Shown: piece after piece, positions 7,584 through 14,192 of the stretch
How positions within the stretch are numbered: position 1 is the stretch's first letter
How the letters are laid out: each line of letters begins with the position of its first letter
Source: Acidobacteriota bacterium
GTDB taxonomy: Bacteria > Acidobacteriota > Vicinamibacteria > Vicinamibacterales > CAVVIG01
Direction of reading: 5' to 3'
Assembly: GCA_003222455.1 (NCBI GenBank)
Contig: QHWF01000206.1
Span: 1-16,202, forward strand
DNA length: 16,202 nucleotides
Notes under the pieces: generated by a model
Seen by the model: the letters and a program-made list of their open reading frames with translations, nothing else
What the model was told of the DNA's origin: nothing
Databases searched by the model: none
Program-made: the position numbers and the translations under genes

Positions 7584-7600
7584 AGGCCGTGCGGTATAGT
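7571..7600 (+). promoter_or_regulatory. Sigma70-type promoter of imuA-imuB-dnaE2
   Basis: The -35 box TTGATC (7571-7576) and -10 box TATAGT (7595-7600) are 18 bp apart, matching consensus at 4/6 and 5/6. Transcription would start near 7607, leaving about 25 nt before the ATG at 7632. It is the best promoter in the window and the only good one ahead of the three-gene cassette. Confidence 0.6.
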
Positions 7601-7631
7601 GTGCCGAAGGCGAATAAAAAGCGAAAACACG

Positions 7632-8399
7632 ATGCCGCTCGCACGATCGGATCTCGAATCGCTCCTTCGAACCCGTCACCTGGATCGCACCCTCACGACG
7701 GCTCTGCCGCTGACGGATGCCTGCGGTCCACCCGATGAGGCGGTGGTGGCGTCCACCGGCATCACCGCTTTGGACGCACGGATCGGCGGCGGGTTTCCAC
7801 GTGGACACCTGTCCGAGCTCGCCGGTCCCCGCTCGTCCGGGCGTACGAGCGTCCTGCTGCGCATGCTGGCGGCGGCCACCGGCCGCGGCGAGCTCGTCGC
7901 GGTGGTCGATGCGCTCGACATGTTCGATGTCGCGTCGGCGCACGCAGCCGGCATTGCGCTGAACCAACTGCTGTGGGTACGCGGCCACGTTGTCGCCAAT
8001 CCCGGGTTGTGTCGCGATCTGAATCAACGCGCGATGGAACAGGCGATTCGCGCGTTCGCACTCGTGCTGCAGGCCGGGAACTTCGGCGTCGTCGTCTTCG
8101 ACGTGGCCGAAGCCCCCGCCAACGCGGTGCGGGGGTTGCCGTTCACCACATGGCTCCGGCTGCAGCGTCTGCTCGAAGGCAGTCAGACGGCCGGGGTGCT
8201 CGTGGGCACTCAGCCGATGGCGCGCAGTTCCTCGGGACTCACGCTGCAATTCCACATTCCACATTCCACATTCCACATTCGTTTCCGCGGCCGCTTGTTC
8301 GACGGCCTCGACATCGAGGCGCATGTGGTGCGTGCTCGATCGCATGCCGGTCAGGAAACGAGCGCCGTGTTGCGCACGGCTGCTGCGTACGGTGCATAA
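7632..8399 (+). CDS. imuA: ImuA, RecA-like mutasome accessory protein
   Basis: A 255-residue RecA/SulA-like protein that in characterised mutasomes supports ImuB and DnaE2 in error-prone translesion synthesis. The conserved entry segment TGITALDARIGGGFPRGHL (42-60) leads into a Walker-A-like loop GPRSSGRTS (65-73), where arginine replaces the usual lysine, so ATP hydrolysis is doubtful. A Walker-B-like strand FGVVVFDVA is at 151-159. Residues about 206-217 are encoded by a tandem heptamer ATTCCAC tract and are absent from the family pattern; the insertion keeps the frame. The frame is open back to a GTG at 7599, but that lies in the -10 box, so the ATG at 7632 is chosen. No Shine-Dalgarno. 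The stop is one base before imuB. Confidence 0.85.
   Translation: MPLARSDLESLLRTRHLDRTLTTALPLTDACGPPDEAVVASTGITALDARIGGGFPRGHLSELAGPRSSGRTSVLLRMLAAATGRGELVAVVDALDMFDVASAHAAGIALNQLLWVRGHVVANPGLCRDLNQRAMEQAIRAFALVLQAGNFGVVVFDVAEAPANAVRGLPFTTWLRLQRLLEGSQTAGVLVGTQPMARSSSGLTLQFHIPHSTFHIRFRGRLFDGLDIEAHVVRARSHAGQETSAVLRTAAAYGA
8249..8280 (+). repeat. Heptamer tandem repeat ATTCCAC inside imuA
   Basis: Four full ATTCCAC units plus ATTC lie within the imuA coding frame and encode a His/Ile/Phe-rich stretch. Removing about 30 bp would join LTLQ directly to RFRGRLFDG, the arrangement expected from the family. Confidence 0.9.
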
Positions 8400-8400
8400 C

Positions 8401-10113
8401 GTGAGCGTCCCGAATCCCGGACCACGAGTCGCGACGCCTTTGTACGCGTGTCTCTATCAACCGCCGGCGCCCGACGGTGGCCCCGACGTTGGCATCGATG
8501 TGCCACGTGCCCCCCTGCTAGTGCCGATCGCGCGGGAGTTCTCGCCGCGGTACGAGCGCCATCACGATCATCTCGTGTCGATTGACGTCAGCGGCCTCGA
8601 ACGGATGCTGGGAAGCCGCACGAATCATACCGGTCTCACCACAGGATTGACCTTCCGCGTCCCTCGTGTCCTCCGTGGCTGTTTGGATCCCGCCCGCATG
8701 ATCGGCGAAGAGTTGCGTCGCGCGGCGGTGTCGCGCGGCGTCCGTGTTCACGTTGCCGTCGCCGCCACCCGGATGGCGGCGCTCGTCCTGGCGCACGCGC
8801 GTCCTGGTGTCACCATTGCGGCGCCTGGTGATCAGGCCGCCGCGCTGGCGGCCATCCCGATCGGGATCCTGCAACCCGTCATGGATATCGACGGGATCGG
8901 GGCCGGGCTGGCCCGGCCCGCCGATCAGGCGACATTCAAACGGTGGGGGGTGAAAACGCTCGGCGAGCTCGCGGCACTGCCACAGGCGGATCTGACGTCG
9001 CGGTTTGGACGTCACGCGCTCGTCTGGCAGGCCATCGCGCGCGGCGAAGATGTTCGGCCGCTCGTGCCGACGCTCGAAGACGAGCGGTTCGAAGCGTCGC
9101 TCGATCTCGAATGGCCAATCGACGGGCTCGAGCCGCTGTCGTTCGTCCTCACGCGGCTGCTCGAACCGCTGTCGACGCGGCTCGAGCGTCGCGATCGCGG
9201 CACGGCGGTGCTGCACGTCATCCTGCGGCTCGTTACGCGCGAGCCGTACGCGCGGCGGCTCGAGCTGCCGTCGCCGATGCGCGATGTGCGGGCGCTCCGG
9301 ACGTTGGCGCTGCTGGATCTCGAATCGCATCCGCCGGGCAGCGCCATCGATAGGGTCACCATCGTCATCGATCCCACGCCGGGACGAATCCTGCAGCACA
9401 CCTTGTTCACGCGAGCGCATCCCACGGCAGAGCAGTTGTCGACGCTGCTGGCGCGGCTCGCCGCACTGATGGGGCAGGATCGCCTTGGCGCGCCGGAGAT
9501 GGTCGATTCCTATCGTCCGGACGCGTTCGCGATGGTGCCGTTTCCGACCGAACATGACGATCAACGCGGAATTCGCGGAACGCGAGATCACGACGGACAA
9601 CGCAGCACTCGCGGAACCCGCGGAGCATCCGATCAACACAATTCTGCGAGTTCTGCGGGTTCTGCGTTGAATGTCGTGAACACGGGCGATCACGTCGTCG
9701 TCAGTGCGGTTCGCCGGTGTCGTCAACCGGTGCCGGCGCGCGTCGCCGTTCAGGACGGGGCTCCTGTGCGCGTCACGACCGACCGCCGCGGGTTTGTGGG
9801 CGGAACCGTCGTCACCTGTGTCGGCCCATGGCGGTCGTCGGGCAACTGGTGGATCGACAGGGCAGGTAGGGTGGGTGGGGCGCAGGTGGGCCTGGTGGGG
9901 CAGGTGGGTCGGGGAGGTCGGGTGGGTCAGGTGAGTCGGATAGGCCAGACGCGGCAAGTGAGGCGAATACCCACCAGACCTCCCAGACCTCCCCGACCTC
10001 CCCGACCTCCCAAGCCTCCCCGACCCACCAGGCCCACCCGCCCTACCTGCCCCACCTGCCCTACCTGCCCCACCTGCCCTCCTGGGATTGCGACGAATGG
10101 GATGTGGCGCTGA
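8401..10113 (+). CDS. imuB: ImuB, inactive Y-family polymerase, C-terminus frameshifted
   Basis: ImuB is a DNA-polymerase-IV-like protein that has lost catalysis and acts as the mutasome hub. The finger/palm part is recognisable as HLVSIDVSGLERMLG (58-72); the Asp-Glu of active Y-family enzymes is Asp62-Val63 here, so it should not polymerise. A HhH region follows (IGILQPVMDIDGIGAG), then the little-finger part and the conserved tail segments RPDAFAM and PVPARV...VRVTTDRRGF...GPWRSSGNWW. GTG 8401 is the start (1 nt after the imuA stop); the frame also opens upstream inside imuA. Repeat insertions occur at about 8641-8690, 9561-9670 and 9859-10082. After the last one the frame runs into Pro/Arg/Thr-rich repeat and stops at 10113. 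The real family C-terminus (DEWDVALTDGGVYRIFQDR) follows in another frame. No QLPLWG-like clamp motif is seen. Confidence 0.85.
   Translation: MSVPNPGPRVATPLYACLYQPPAPDGGPDVGIDVPRAPLLVPIAREFSPRYERHHDHLVSIDVSGLERMLGSRTNHTGLTTGLTFRVPRVLRGCLDPARMIGEELRRAAVSRGVRVHVAVAATRMAALVLAHARPGVTIAAPGDQAAALAAIPIGILQPVMDIDGIGAGLARPADQATFKRWGVKTLGELAALPQADLTSRFGRHALVWQAIARGEDVRPLVPTLEDERFEASLDLEWPIDGLEPLSFVLTRLLEPLSTRLERRDRGTAVLHVILRLVTREPYARRLELPSPMRDVRALRTLALLDLESHPPGSAIDRVTIVIDPTPGRILQHTLFTRAHPTAEQLSTLLARLAALMGQDRLGAPEMVDSYRPDAFAMVPFPTEHDDQRGIRGTRDHDGQRSTRGTRGASDQHNSASSAGSALNVVNTGDHVVVSAVRRCRQPVPARVAVQDGAPVRVTTDRRGFVGGTVVTCVGPWRSSGNWWIDRAGRVGGAQVGLVGQVGRGGRVGQVSRIGQTRQVRRIPTRPPRPPRPPRPPKPPRPTRPTRPTCPTCPTCPTCPPGIATNGMWR
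8641..8690 (+). repeat. Probable repeat insertion in imuB
   Basis: TCCGCGTCCCTCGTGTCCTC followed by CGTGGCT resembles the CTTCGTG-type words of the intergenic inverted repeats. The encoded stretch (TTGLTFRVPRVLRGC) separates ERMLGS from ARMIGEEL, which normally lie close together in ImuB. The frame is kept. Confidence 0.45.
9561..9670 (+). repeat. 110-bp inverted-repeat insertion in imuB
   Basis: TCAACGC at 9561-9567 pairs with GCGTTGA at 9664-9670. Inside, GGAA-TTCGCGGAACGCGA words on the left are complemented by TTCTGCGAG/TTCTGCGGG words on the right, with further copies (CGCGGAACCCGCGGA) in the middle. It is in frame in imuB, in the variable linker between RPDAFAM and PVPARV. Confidence 0.75.
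9859..10082. repeat. 224-bp G-rich/C-rich inverted tract in imuB
   Basis: The left half is a G-rich run of GGGCAGGT/GGTGGG words and the right half its C-rich counterpart. Two 15-bp perfect inverted matches are visible: 9885-9899 with 10024-10038, and 9903-9917 with 10015-10029. Near-9-bp units CACCTGCCC and CGACCTCCC are tandemly repeated on the right. The tract begins just after GNWWID of ImuB and ends exactly at the displaced C-terminal coding segment. Confidence 0.9.
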
Positions 10114-10187
10114 CCGACGGCGGCGTCTATCGCATCTTTCAGGATCGTGCGACCGGCGGGTGGTTCATCGATGCCATCGTCGATTGA
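10080..10187 (+). pseudogene. imuB: Displaced C-terminal coding segment of imuB
   Basis: In the frame one base back from the imuB frame, this encodes SWDCDEWDVALTDGGVYRIF...GGWFIDAIVD and a TGA at 10185-10187. This is the conserved ImuB C-terminus. Its frame is open back to 9870 (a TAG at 9867 closes it), so it shares no frame with the rest of imuB. Reading it needs a -1 or +2 shift inside the tract. It could reflect a real frameshift mutation, slippage in some cells, or a sequencing/assembly error in a difficult GC tract. Confidence 0.8.
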
Positions 10188-10220
10188 CGCATCCGCTGGC
10201 GGGTCGAAAGGCGATTGATC

Positions 10221-10278
10221 ATTCCAAATTCCAAAATTCCAAATTCCAAATTCCAAATTCCAAATTCTGAATTCTGAA
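10221..10278 (+). repeat. Heptamer tandem repeat ATTCCAA / ATTCTGA before dnaE2
   Basis: Six ATTCCAA units, one with an extra A, are followed by two ATTCTGA units. The tract fills most of the 96-bp gap between the true imuB stop and the dnaE2 GTG. It makes the dnaE2 ribosome-binding region AT-rich and unlike a normal Shine-Dalgarno context. It differs by one base per unit from the tract inside imuA. Confidence 0.92.
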
Positions 10279-10283
10279 GTCCC

Positions 10284-13200
10284 GTGTCTTCCTCGTACAT
10301 CGAACTGCATACGGCATCGGCCTTCAGTTTTCTGCAGGGCGCGTCGCTGCCCGAGGCGCTCGTCGATCGGGCCGCCGATCTCGGCTACTCTGCGCTCGCC
10401 CTGCTCGATCGGGATGGCGTGTACGGTGCGCCACGATTTCACAAGGCGGCGCTCGCGGCGGGCGTTCGTCCGATCATCGGCGCGGAGCTCACCATCGACA
10501 CAGGACGGGCAGGTGGGGCAGGACAGGCGGGTAGGGCAGGTGGGGCAGGTAGGGCAGGTGGGGCGGAACCGGTCCAGAACCCGGAAGAGAACACAGGTTC
10601 TCCCTACCCGGCCCACCAGCCCTACCCGGCCCTCATCCTTCCCGTCCTCTGCGAATCGCAGAACGGCTACCGCAACCTCTGTCGCCTCGTCACGCGCATG
10701 AAGATGCGCGCGCCGAAAGGCGAAGGCGCGCTGACGCTCGACGAACTGGAAGGCTCGACGGACGGCCTCGTCGCGTTCGCCGGCCGGGCGGCGCTGCAGG
10801 CACAGCGGTATGGCGTCGGCGGCCTCCTCGATCGTCTCGTCGGCCTGTTCGGCCGCGGCAACGTGTACGTCGAACTGCAGCGGCATTTCCAGCGTCATCA
10901 GGAGCAGGAAAACGACGCGTTAACCGCGCTCGCCTCGGCATTCCACGTGCCGACCGTCGCCACCAACGGCGTCCGCTTCGCCACCGCGTCCGAGCGGCCG
11001 CTGTTCGATGTGCTCACCTGCATTCATCATCACACCGATCTCGCGACCGCCGGACGCCGGCTCGCGCCGAATGCCGAGCGCTATCTGAAGCTGCCCGCCG
11101 ACATGGCGACGCTCTTCCGCGACCACGAGGCCGCCGCTGCGCGCACGCGCGAGCTGGCCGACCGGCTGCAGTACACGATGGCCGACCTCGGGTATCGCTT
11201 TCCGGATTATCCGGTGCCGCCCGGCGAGACGCAGGTGTCGTTCCTGCGTCAGATCACCGACGTCGGCGCGCGCGAGCGCTACCGGCCCTATCACGACCGC
11301 GCGCGTGCGCAGATTGCGCGCGAGCTGGATTTGATCGAGAAGCTCGAGCTCGCCGGCTATTTCCTCATCGTGTGGGACATCGTCAATTTTGCGCGGCAGC
11401 ACGACATCCTGGTGCAGGGACGCGGGTCGGCCGCGAACAGCGCGGTGTGTTACAGCCTCGGGATTACGGCGGTCGATCCGGTCGGGATGGACCTGCTGTT
11501 CGAGCGGTTTCTGTCGGAGGAACGCGGCGAATGGCCCGACATCGATCTCGATCTGCCGAGCGGCGATCGGCGCGAGCAGGTCATTCAGCACGTGTACGCC
11601 AAATACGGCGCGCGCGGCGCGGCGATGACGGCCAATGTCATCACCTACCGCGGACGGAGCGCGGCGCGCGAGGTGGGCAAGGTGCTCGGGTTCGATGCGA
11701 CACAGGTGGATCGCCTGGCGAAAATCATGAATCAGTTCGAGTTCACCGATCCGGCCGACACGCTGCCGCGCCAGTTGTCGGCGGTCGGCCTCGATCCGGG
11801 CTCCAATCGCGTCCGCCTGTTTGCGCGGCTCTGGCACCAGATGCTCGATCTGCCACGGCACCTCGGGCAGCATTCGGGCGGCATGGTCATCTGTCGGGGA
11901 CAGCTCGATGCGGTCGTGCCGCTCGAAAACGCCAGCATGCCGGGCCGCGTCGTCGTGCAGTGGGACAAGGACGATTGCGCCGACATGGGCATCGTCAAAG
12001 TCGATCTGCTCGGCCTCGGCATGATGGCCGTCATTCAGGATGCGCTGGCGCTGGTGAACGGCCGGATCACGATCAACGCCGTGAACATCGATACCGGGGC
12101 CGACCCGGGTGTCGGCCCTGTTCCACGACCCGTCGACCCTTCGGCCCACGCAGGGTCATTCCGAGCGGAGTCGCTGGACGACGAGCTCAGGGTCGTCCTG
12201 CACAACGTCGAGGGACGATACACGTGGCGCGCTCAGCCTCGCGTCGATCTCGCGCATTTACCGCAGGACGATCCGGCCATCTACAAGATGCTGTGCGAGG
12301 CCGACACGATTGGCGTCTTCCAGGTCGAGTCGCGTGCGCAGATGGCGACGCTGCCGCGGCTGAAGCCGACGCGGTTCTACGACATCGTCGTGCAGGTGGC
12401 GATCATCCGCCCGGGACCGATTGTCGGACAGATGGTGCACCCGTATTTGAATCGCCGCGCCGGACGCGAACCGGTCACGTATCCGCATCCGTCGCTCGAA
12501 CCGATTCTCGCCCGGACGCTCGGCGTGCCGCTGTTCCAGGAGCAGTTGCTGCGCATGGCCATGGTCGCGGCCGGATTCAGCGGCGGACAGGCCGAAGAGC
12601 TGCGGCGCGCGTTCGGCTTCAAACGATCGGAGCGGCGGATGAAGCAAGTCGAAGTACAGCTGCGCGACGGGATGGCGCGCCAGGGGATTGCCGGCGATGC
12701 GGCGGAGGAGATCATCAAGTCGATCACGTCGTTCGCGCTGTATGGATTTCCCGAATCGCATGCCGCGAGTTTTGCGTTGCTCGCCTATGCGAGCGCTTAT
12801 CTGAAGGTGCACTATCCGGCGGCGTTCTATACGGCGCTGCTCAACAATCAGCCGATGGGGTTCTATCATCCCTCGTCGCTCGTCAAAGACGCCCAGCGCC
12901 GTGGCGTGCGGTTCCATCCCATCGACGTCCAGATTTCCGACTGGGAGTGCACAATCGAAGCCGACGGCGCGATCAGGCTGGGATTGCGCTATGTGAACGG
13001 CCTGCGCGAACAGGTTGGGCGCACCATCGCCGGCGCATCCCATCTTTTTTGCACTGGCGCTGGGGCCCCGCCCCCAGCGCGAACTGACGCCGACCCTTCG
13101 CCTCGGATTCACATGTCCTCGGCTCCGGGTGGCCGCAGGCGCTCCCATCCCGCCGATCCCGCCTGTCCAAAATGCGGATGCGACGATGAATCGATGCTGG

Positions 13201-14192
13201 AGCGTGTGGATGAGCGCCGCTGGTTCTGCAACAACTGTTCGCACGATTGGGCGCCGGCGCACCGGGAAGGCGACCGCCGGCGTTTCCGTTCACTCGACGA
13301 TCTCATTGCGCGTACTGGCCTGCGCCGCGACGAAGTCGTGACCCTCGCCGACATCGGCGCGCTCAACTCGTTCGGCTACGATCGTCGGTCCGCGCTGTGG
13401 CAGGCCGAGCGTGCGGTGCGGCCGAGTGGCGAGCTCTTCGAGGAGGGTGGAGCGGCAGGACAGGCAGAAGGGGCAGGACAGGCAGGACAGGCGGGATGGG
13501 CAGGACAGGGGCGCCTGCGGCCACACCGAACCGAGGACATGGGAATCCTCGGCTCGTCCCTCGACGGCGCTCGGGATGACCCTGAGCCTGTCGAAGGGTC
13601 GGTGTCAGCGTCAGTTCGCGCTGGGGGCGGGGCCCCCACCGCGGCTGCCGCGGTGGGGACCCCGGGTGGGGCCCGAGCGCCAGTGCAAGAAAGACAGGCA
13701 GGAGGGGGGAAATGGGAACCGATCGATGGTGAACGCGGCGCGAACTCCGACTCCAACGCCTGTCCACTGAAACCGATGACCGAAGCCGAGCGCCTCGTGG
13801 CCGACTACGCCGGGATGGGACTTACAGCCGGCCGGCATCCGATGGCGCTGCGGCGGGAGGAGCTGGCCACGCGCGGCATCCTCCGCGCGCGCGATTTGCT
13901 CACCGCGCGCCAGGGCCGCCGCGTGCGCGTCGCCGGAATGGTCATCACGCGCCAGCGCCCCGGGACCGCCAAAGGGTTCGTGTTTCTCACACTGGAGGAC
14001 GAAACCGGCATCGCCAACATCATCGTGCGGCCCGACCTGTTCGCGCGCGACCGCCTCGTCATTGTCGAAGAGCCGTTTCTCATCGTCGACGGCGTGCTGC
14101 AGAACCAGGATGGCGTGACGTCGGTGCGCGCCGAACAGGTTCAGGGCATGCGCGGGGTCGATATCGATTTCGACGCGCACGACTTTTATTAA
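10284..14192 (+). CDS. dnaE2: DnaE2, error-prone C-family DNA polymerase
   Basis: A 1302-residue alpha-subunit homologue that performs mutagenic translesion synthesis with ImuA/ImuB. The N-terminal PHP domain starts ELHTASAFSFLQG; the second His of the HxH metal motif is lost, as often in DnaE2. The palm has GRGSAANSAVCY, the catalytic pair Asp419/Asp421 in PDIDLDLP, and the third Asp574 in VKVDLLGLG (E. coli DnaE D401, D403, D555). Fingers: ADTIGVFQVESRAQMATLPR and AGFSGGQAEELRRAFGFKRSE. The OB fold at the C-terminus is VRVAGMVITRQRPGTAKGFVFLTLEDETG. GTG 10284 is the start, matching the family N-terminus. The family is about 1050-1100 residues; the excess is in four insertions (residues about 73-113, 598-651, 920-990, 1053-1158). 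The embedded zinc ribbon lies in the third. Confidence 0.93.
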   Translation: MSSSYIELHTASAFSFLQGASLPEALVDRAADLGYSALALLDRDGVYGAPRFHKAALAAGVRPIIGAELTIDTGRAGGAGQAGRAGGAGRAGGAEPVQNPEENTGSPYPAHQPYPALILPVLCESQNGYRNLCRLVTRMKMRAPKGEGALTLDELEGSTDGLVAFAGRAALQAQRYGVGGLLDRLVGLFGRGNVYVELQRHFQRHQEQENDALTALASAFHVPTVATNGVRFATASERPLFDVLTCIHHHTDLATAGRRLAPNAERYLKLPADMATLFRDHEAAAARTRELADRLQYTMADLGYRFPDYPVPPGETQVSFLRQITDVGARERYRPYHDRARAQIARELDLIEKLELAGYFLIVWDIVNFARQHDILVQGRGSAANSAVCYSLGITAVDPVGMDLLFERFLSEERGEWPDIDLDLPSGDRREQVIQHVYAKYGARGAAMTANVITYRGRSAAREVGKVLGFDATQVDRLAKIMNQFEFTDPADTLPRQLSAVGLDPGSNRVRLFARLWHQMLDLPRHLGQHSGGMVICRGQLDAVVPLENASMPGRVVVQWDKDDCADMGIVKVDLLGLGMMAVIQDALALVNGRITINAVNIDTGADPGVGPVPRPVDPSAHAGSFRAESLDDELRVVLHNVEGRYTWRAQPRVDLAHLPQDDPAIYKMLCEADTIGVFQVESRAQMATLPRLKPTRFYDIVVQVAIIRPGPIVGQMVHPYLNRRAGREPVTYPHPSLEPILARTLGVPLFQEQLLRMAMVAAGFSGGQAEELRRAFGFKRSERRMKQVEVQLRDGMARQGIAGDAAEEIIKSITSFALYGFPESHAASFALLAYASAYLKVHYPAAFYTALLNNQPMGFYHPSSLVKDAQRRGVRFHPIDVQISDWECTIEADGAIRLGLRYVNGLREQVGRTIAGASHLFCTGAGAPPPARTDADPSPRIHMSSAPGGRRRSHPADPACPKCGCDDESMLERVDERRWFCNNCSHDWAPAHREGDRRRFRSLDDLIARTGLRRDEVVTLADIGALNSFGYDRRSALWQAERAVRPSGELFEEGGAAGQAEGAGQAGQAGWAGQGRLRPHRTEDMGILGSSLDGARDDPEPVEGSVSASVRAGGGAPTAAAAVGTPGGARAPVQERQAGGGKWEPIDGERGANSDSNACPLKPMTEAERLVADYAGMGLTAGRHPMALRREELATRGILRARDLLTARQGRRVRVAGMVITRQRPGTAKGFVFLTLEDETGIANIIVRPDLFARDRLVIVEEPFLIVDGVLQNQDGVTSVRAEQVQGMRGVDIDFDAHDFY
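10499..10633 (+). repeat. G-rich/C-rich repeat insertion in dnaE2 PHP region
   Basis: The left part repeats GGGCAGGTGGGGCAGGT-type words. The right part carries two CCCTACCCG copies (10602-10610, 10620-10628) complementary to CGGGTAGGG (10528-10536). It encodes Gly/Ala-rich residues 73-113 between AELTID and YPALILPVLCES, which are adjacent in the family. In frame. Confidence 0.85.
12075..12239 (+). repeat. Repeat insertion in dnaE2 (CCCTTCG-type)
   Basis: It encodes about residues 598-652, between ALALVNG and RVDLAHLPQDDPAIY. 12135-12176 holds GACCCTTCG...CAGGGTCATTCCGAGCGG, a diverged copy of the CCCTTCGACAGGCTCAGGGTC element. Flanking bases do not match other repeats, so the exact edges are uncertain. 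In frame. Confidence 0.65.
13045..13168 (+). repeat. Composite repeat element in dnaE2, copy A
   Basis: Order of parts: GCACTGGCGCTGG, a GGGGCCCC-type block, CAGCGCGAACTGACGCCGAC, CCCTTCG, CCTCGG, CATGTCCTCGG, GTGGCCGCAGGCGC, and CCCATCCCGCC...CCTGTCC. Every part recurs, inverted, in copy B (13440-13705). It encodes an Ala/Pro/Arg-rich stretch just before the zinc ribbon. In frame. Confidence 0.85.
13440..13705 (-). repeat. Composite repeat element in dnaE2, copy B (inverted)
   Basis: Read on the minus strand it gives the same parts as copy A in the same order: GCACTGGCGCT, a longer GC block with a hairpin, CAGCGCGAACTGACG, CCCTTCGACAGGCTCAGGGTC, CATGTCCTCGG, GTGGCCGCAGGCGC and tandem CCTGTCCTGCC words. 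It is longer than copy A. It encodes residues about 1053-1140 between RPSGELFEE and the PLKPMTEAERLVADYAG segment. In frame. Confidence 0.85.
13634..13658. repeat. Perfect 11-bp GC hairpin within copy B
   Basis: CCCCACCGCGG, loop CTG, CCGCGGTGGGG. Copy A has lost this hairpin. There is no U-tract, so it is not a terminator. Confidence 0.9.

Noticed and set aside
7552..7631. Canonical LexA box upstream of imuA
   Set aside because: No CTGT-N8-ACAG, GAAC-N4-GTTC or GTTC-N7-GTTC pattern is present; only the different palindrome is reported.
10920..12149. 409-codon minus-strand frame opposite dnaE2
   Set aside because: Antisense shadow without recognisable domains or start signals.
11372..13087. 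571-codon second frame within dnaE2
   Set aside because: Arg/Ala/Gly-rich shadow of a gene whose own frame has complete polymerase motifs.
13634..13658. Hairpin considered as an intrinsic terminator
   Set aside because: No T-tract follows and it lies inside an open dnaE2 frame.
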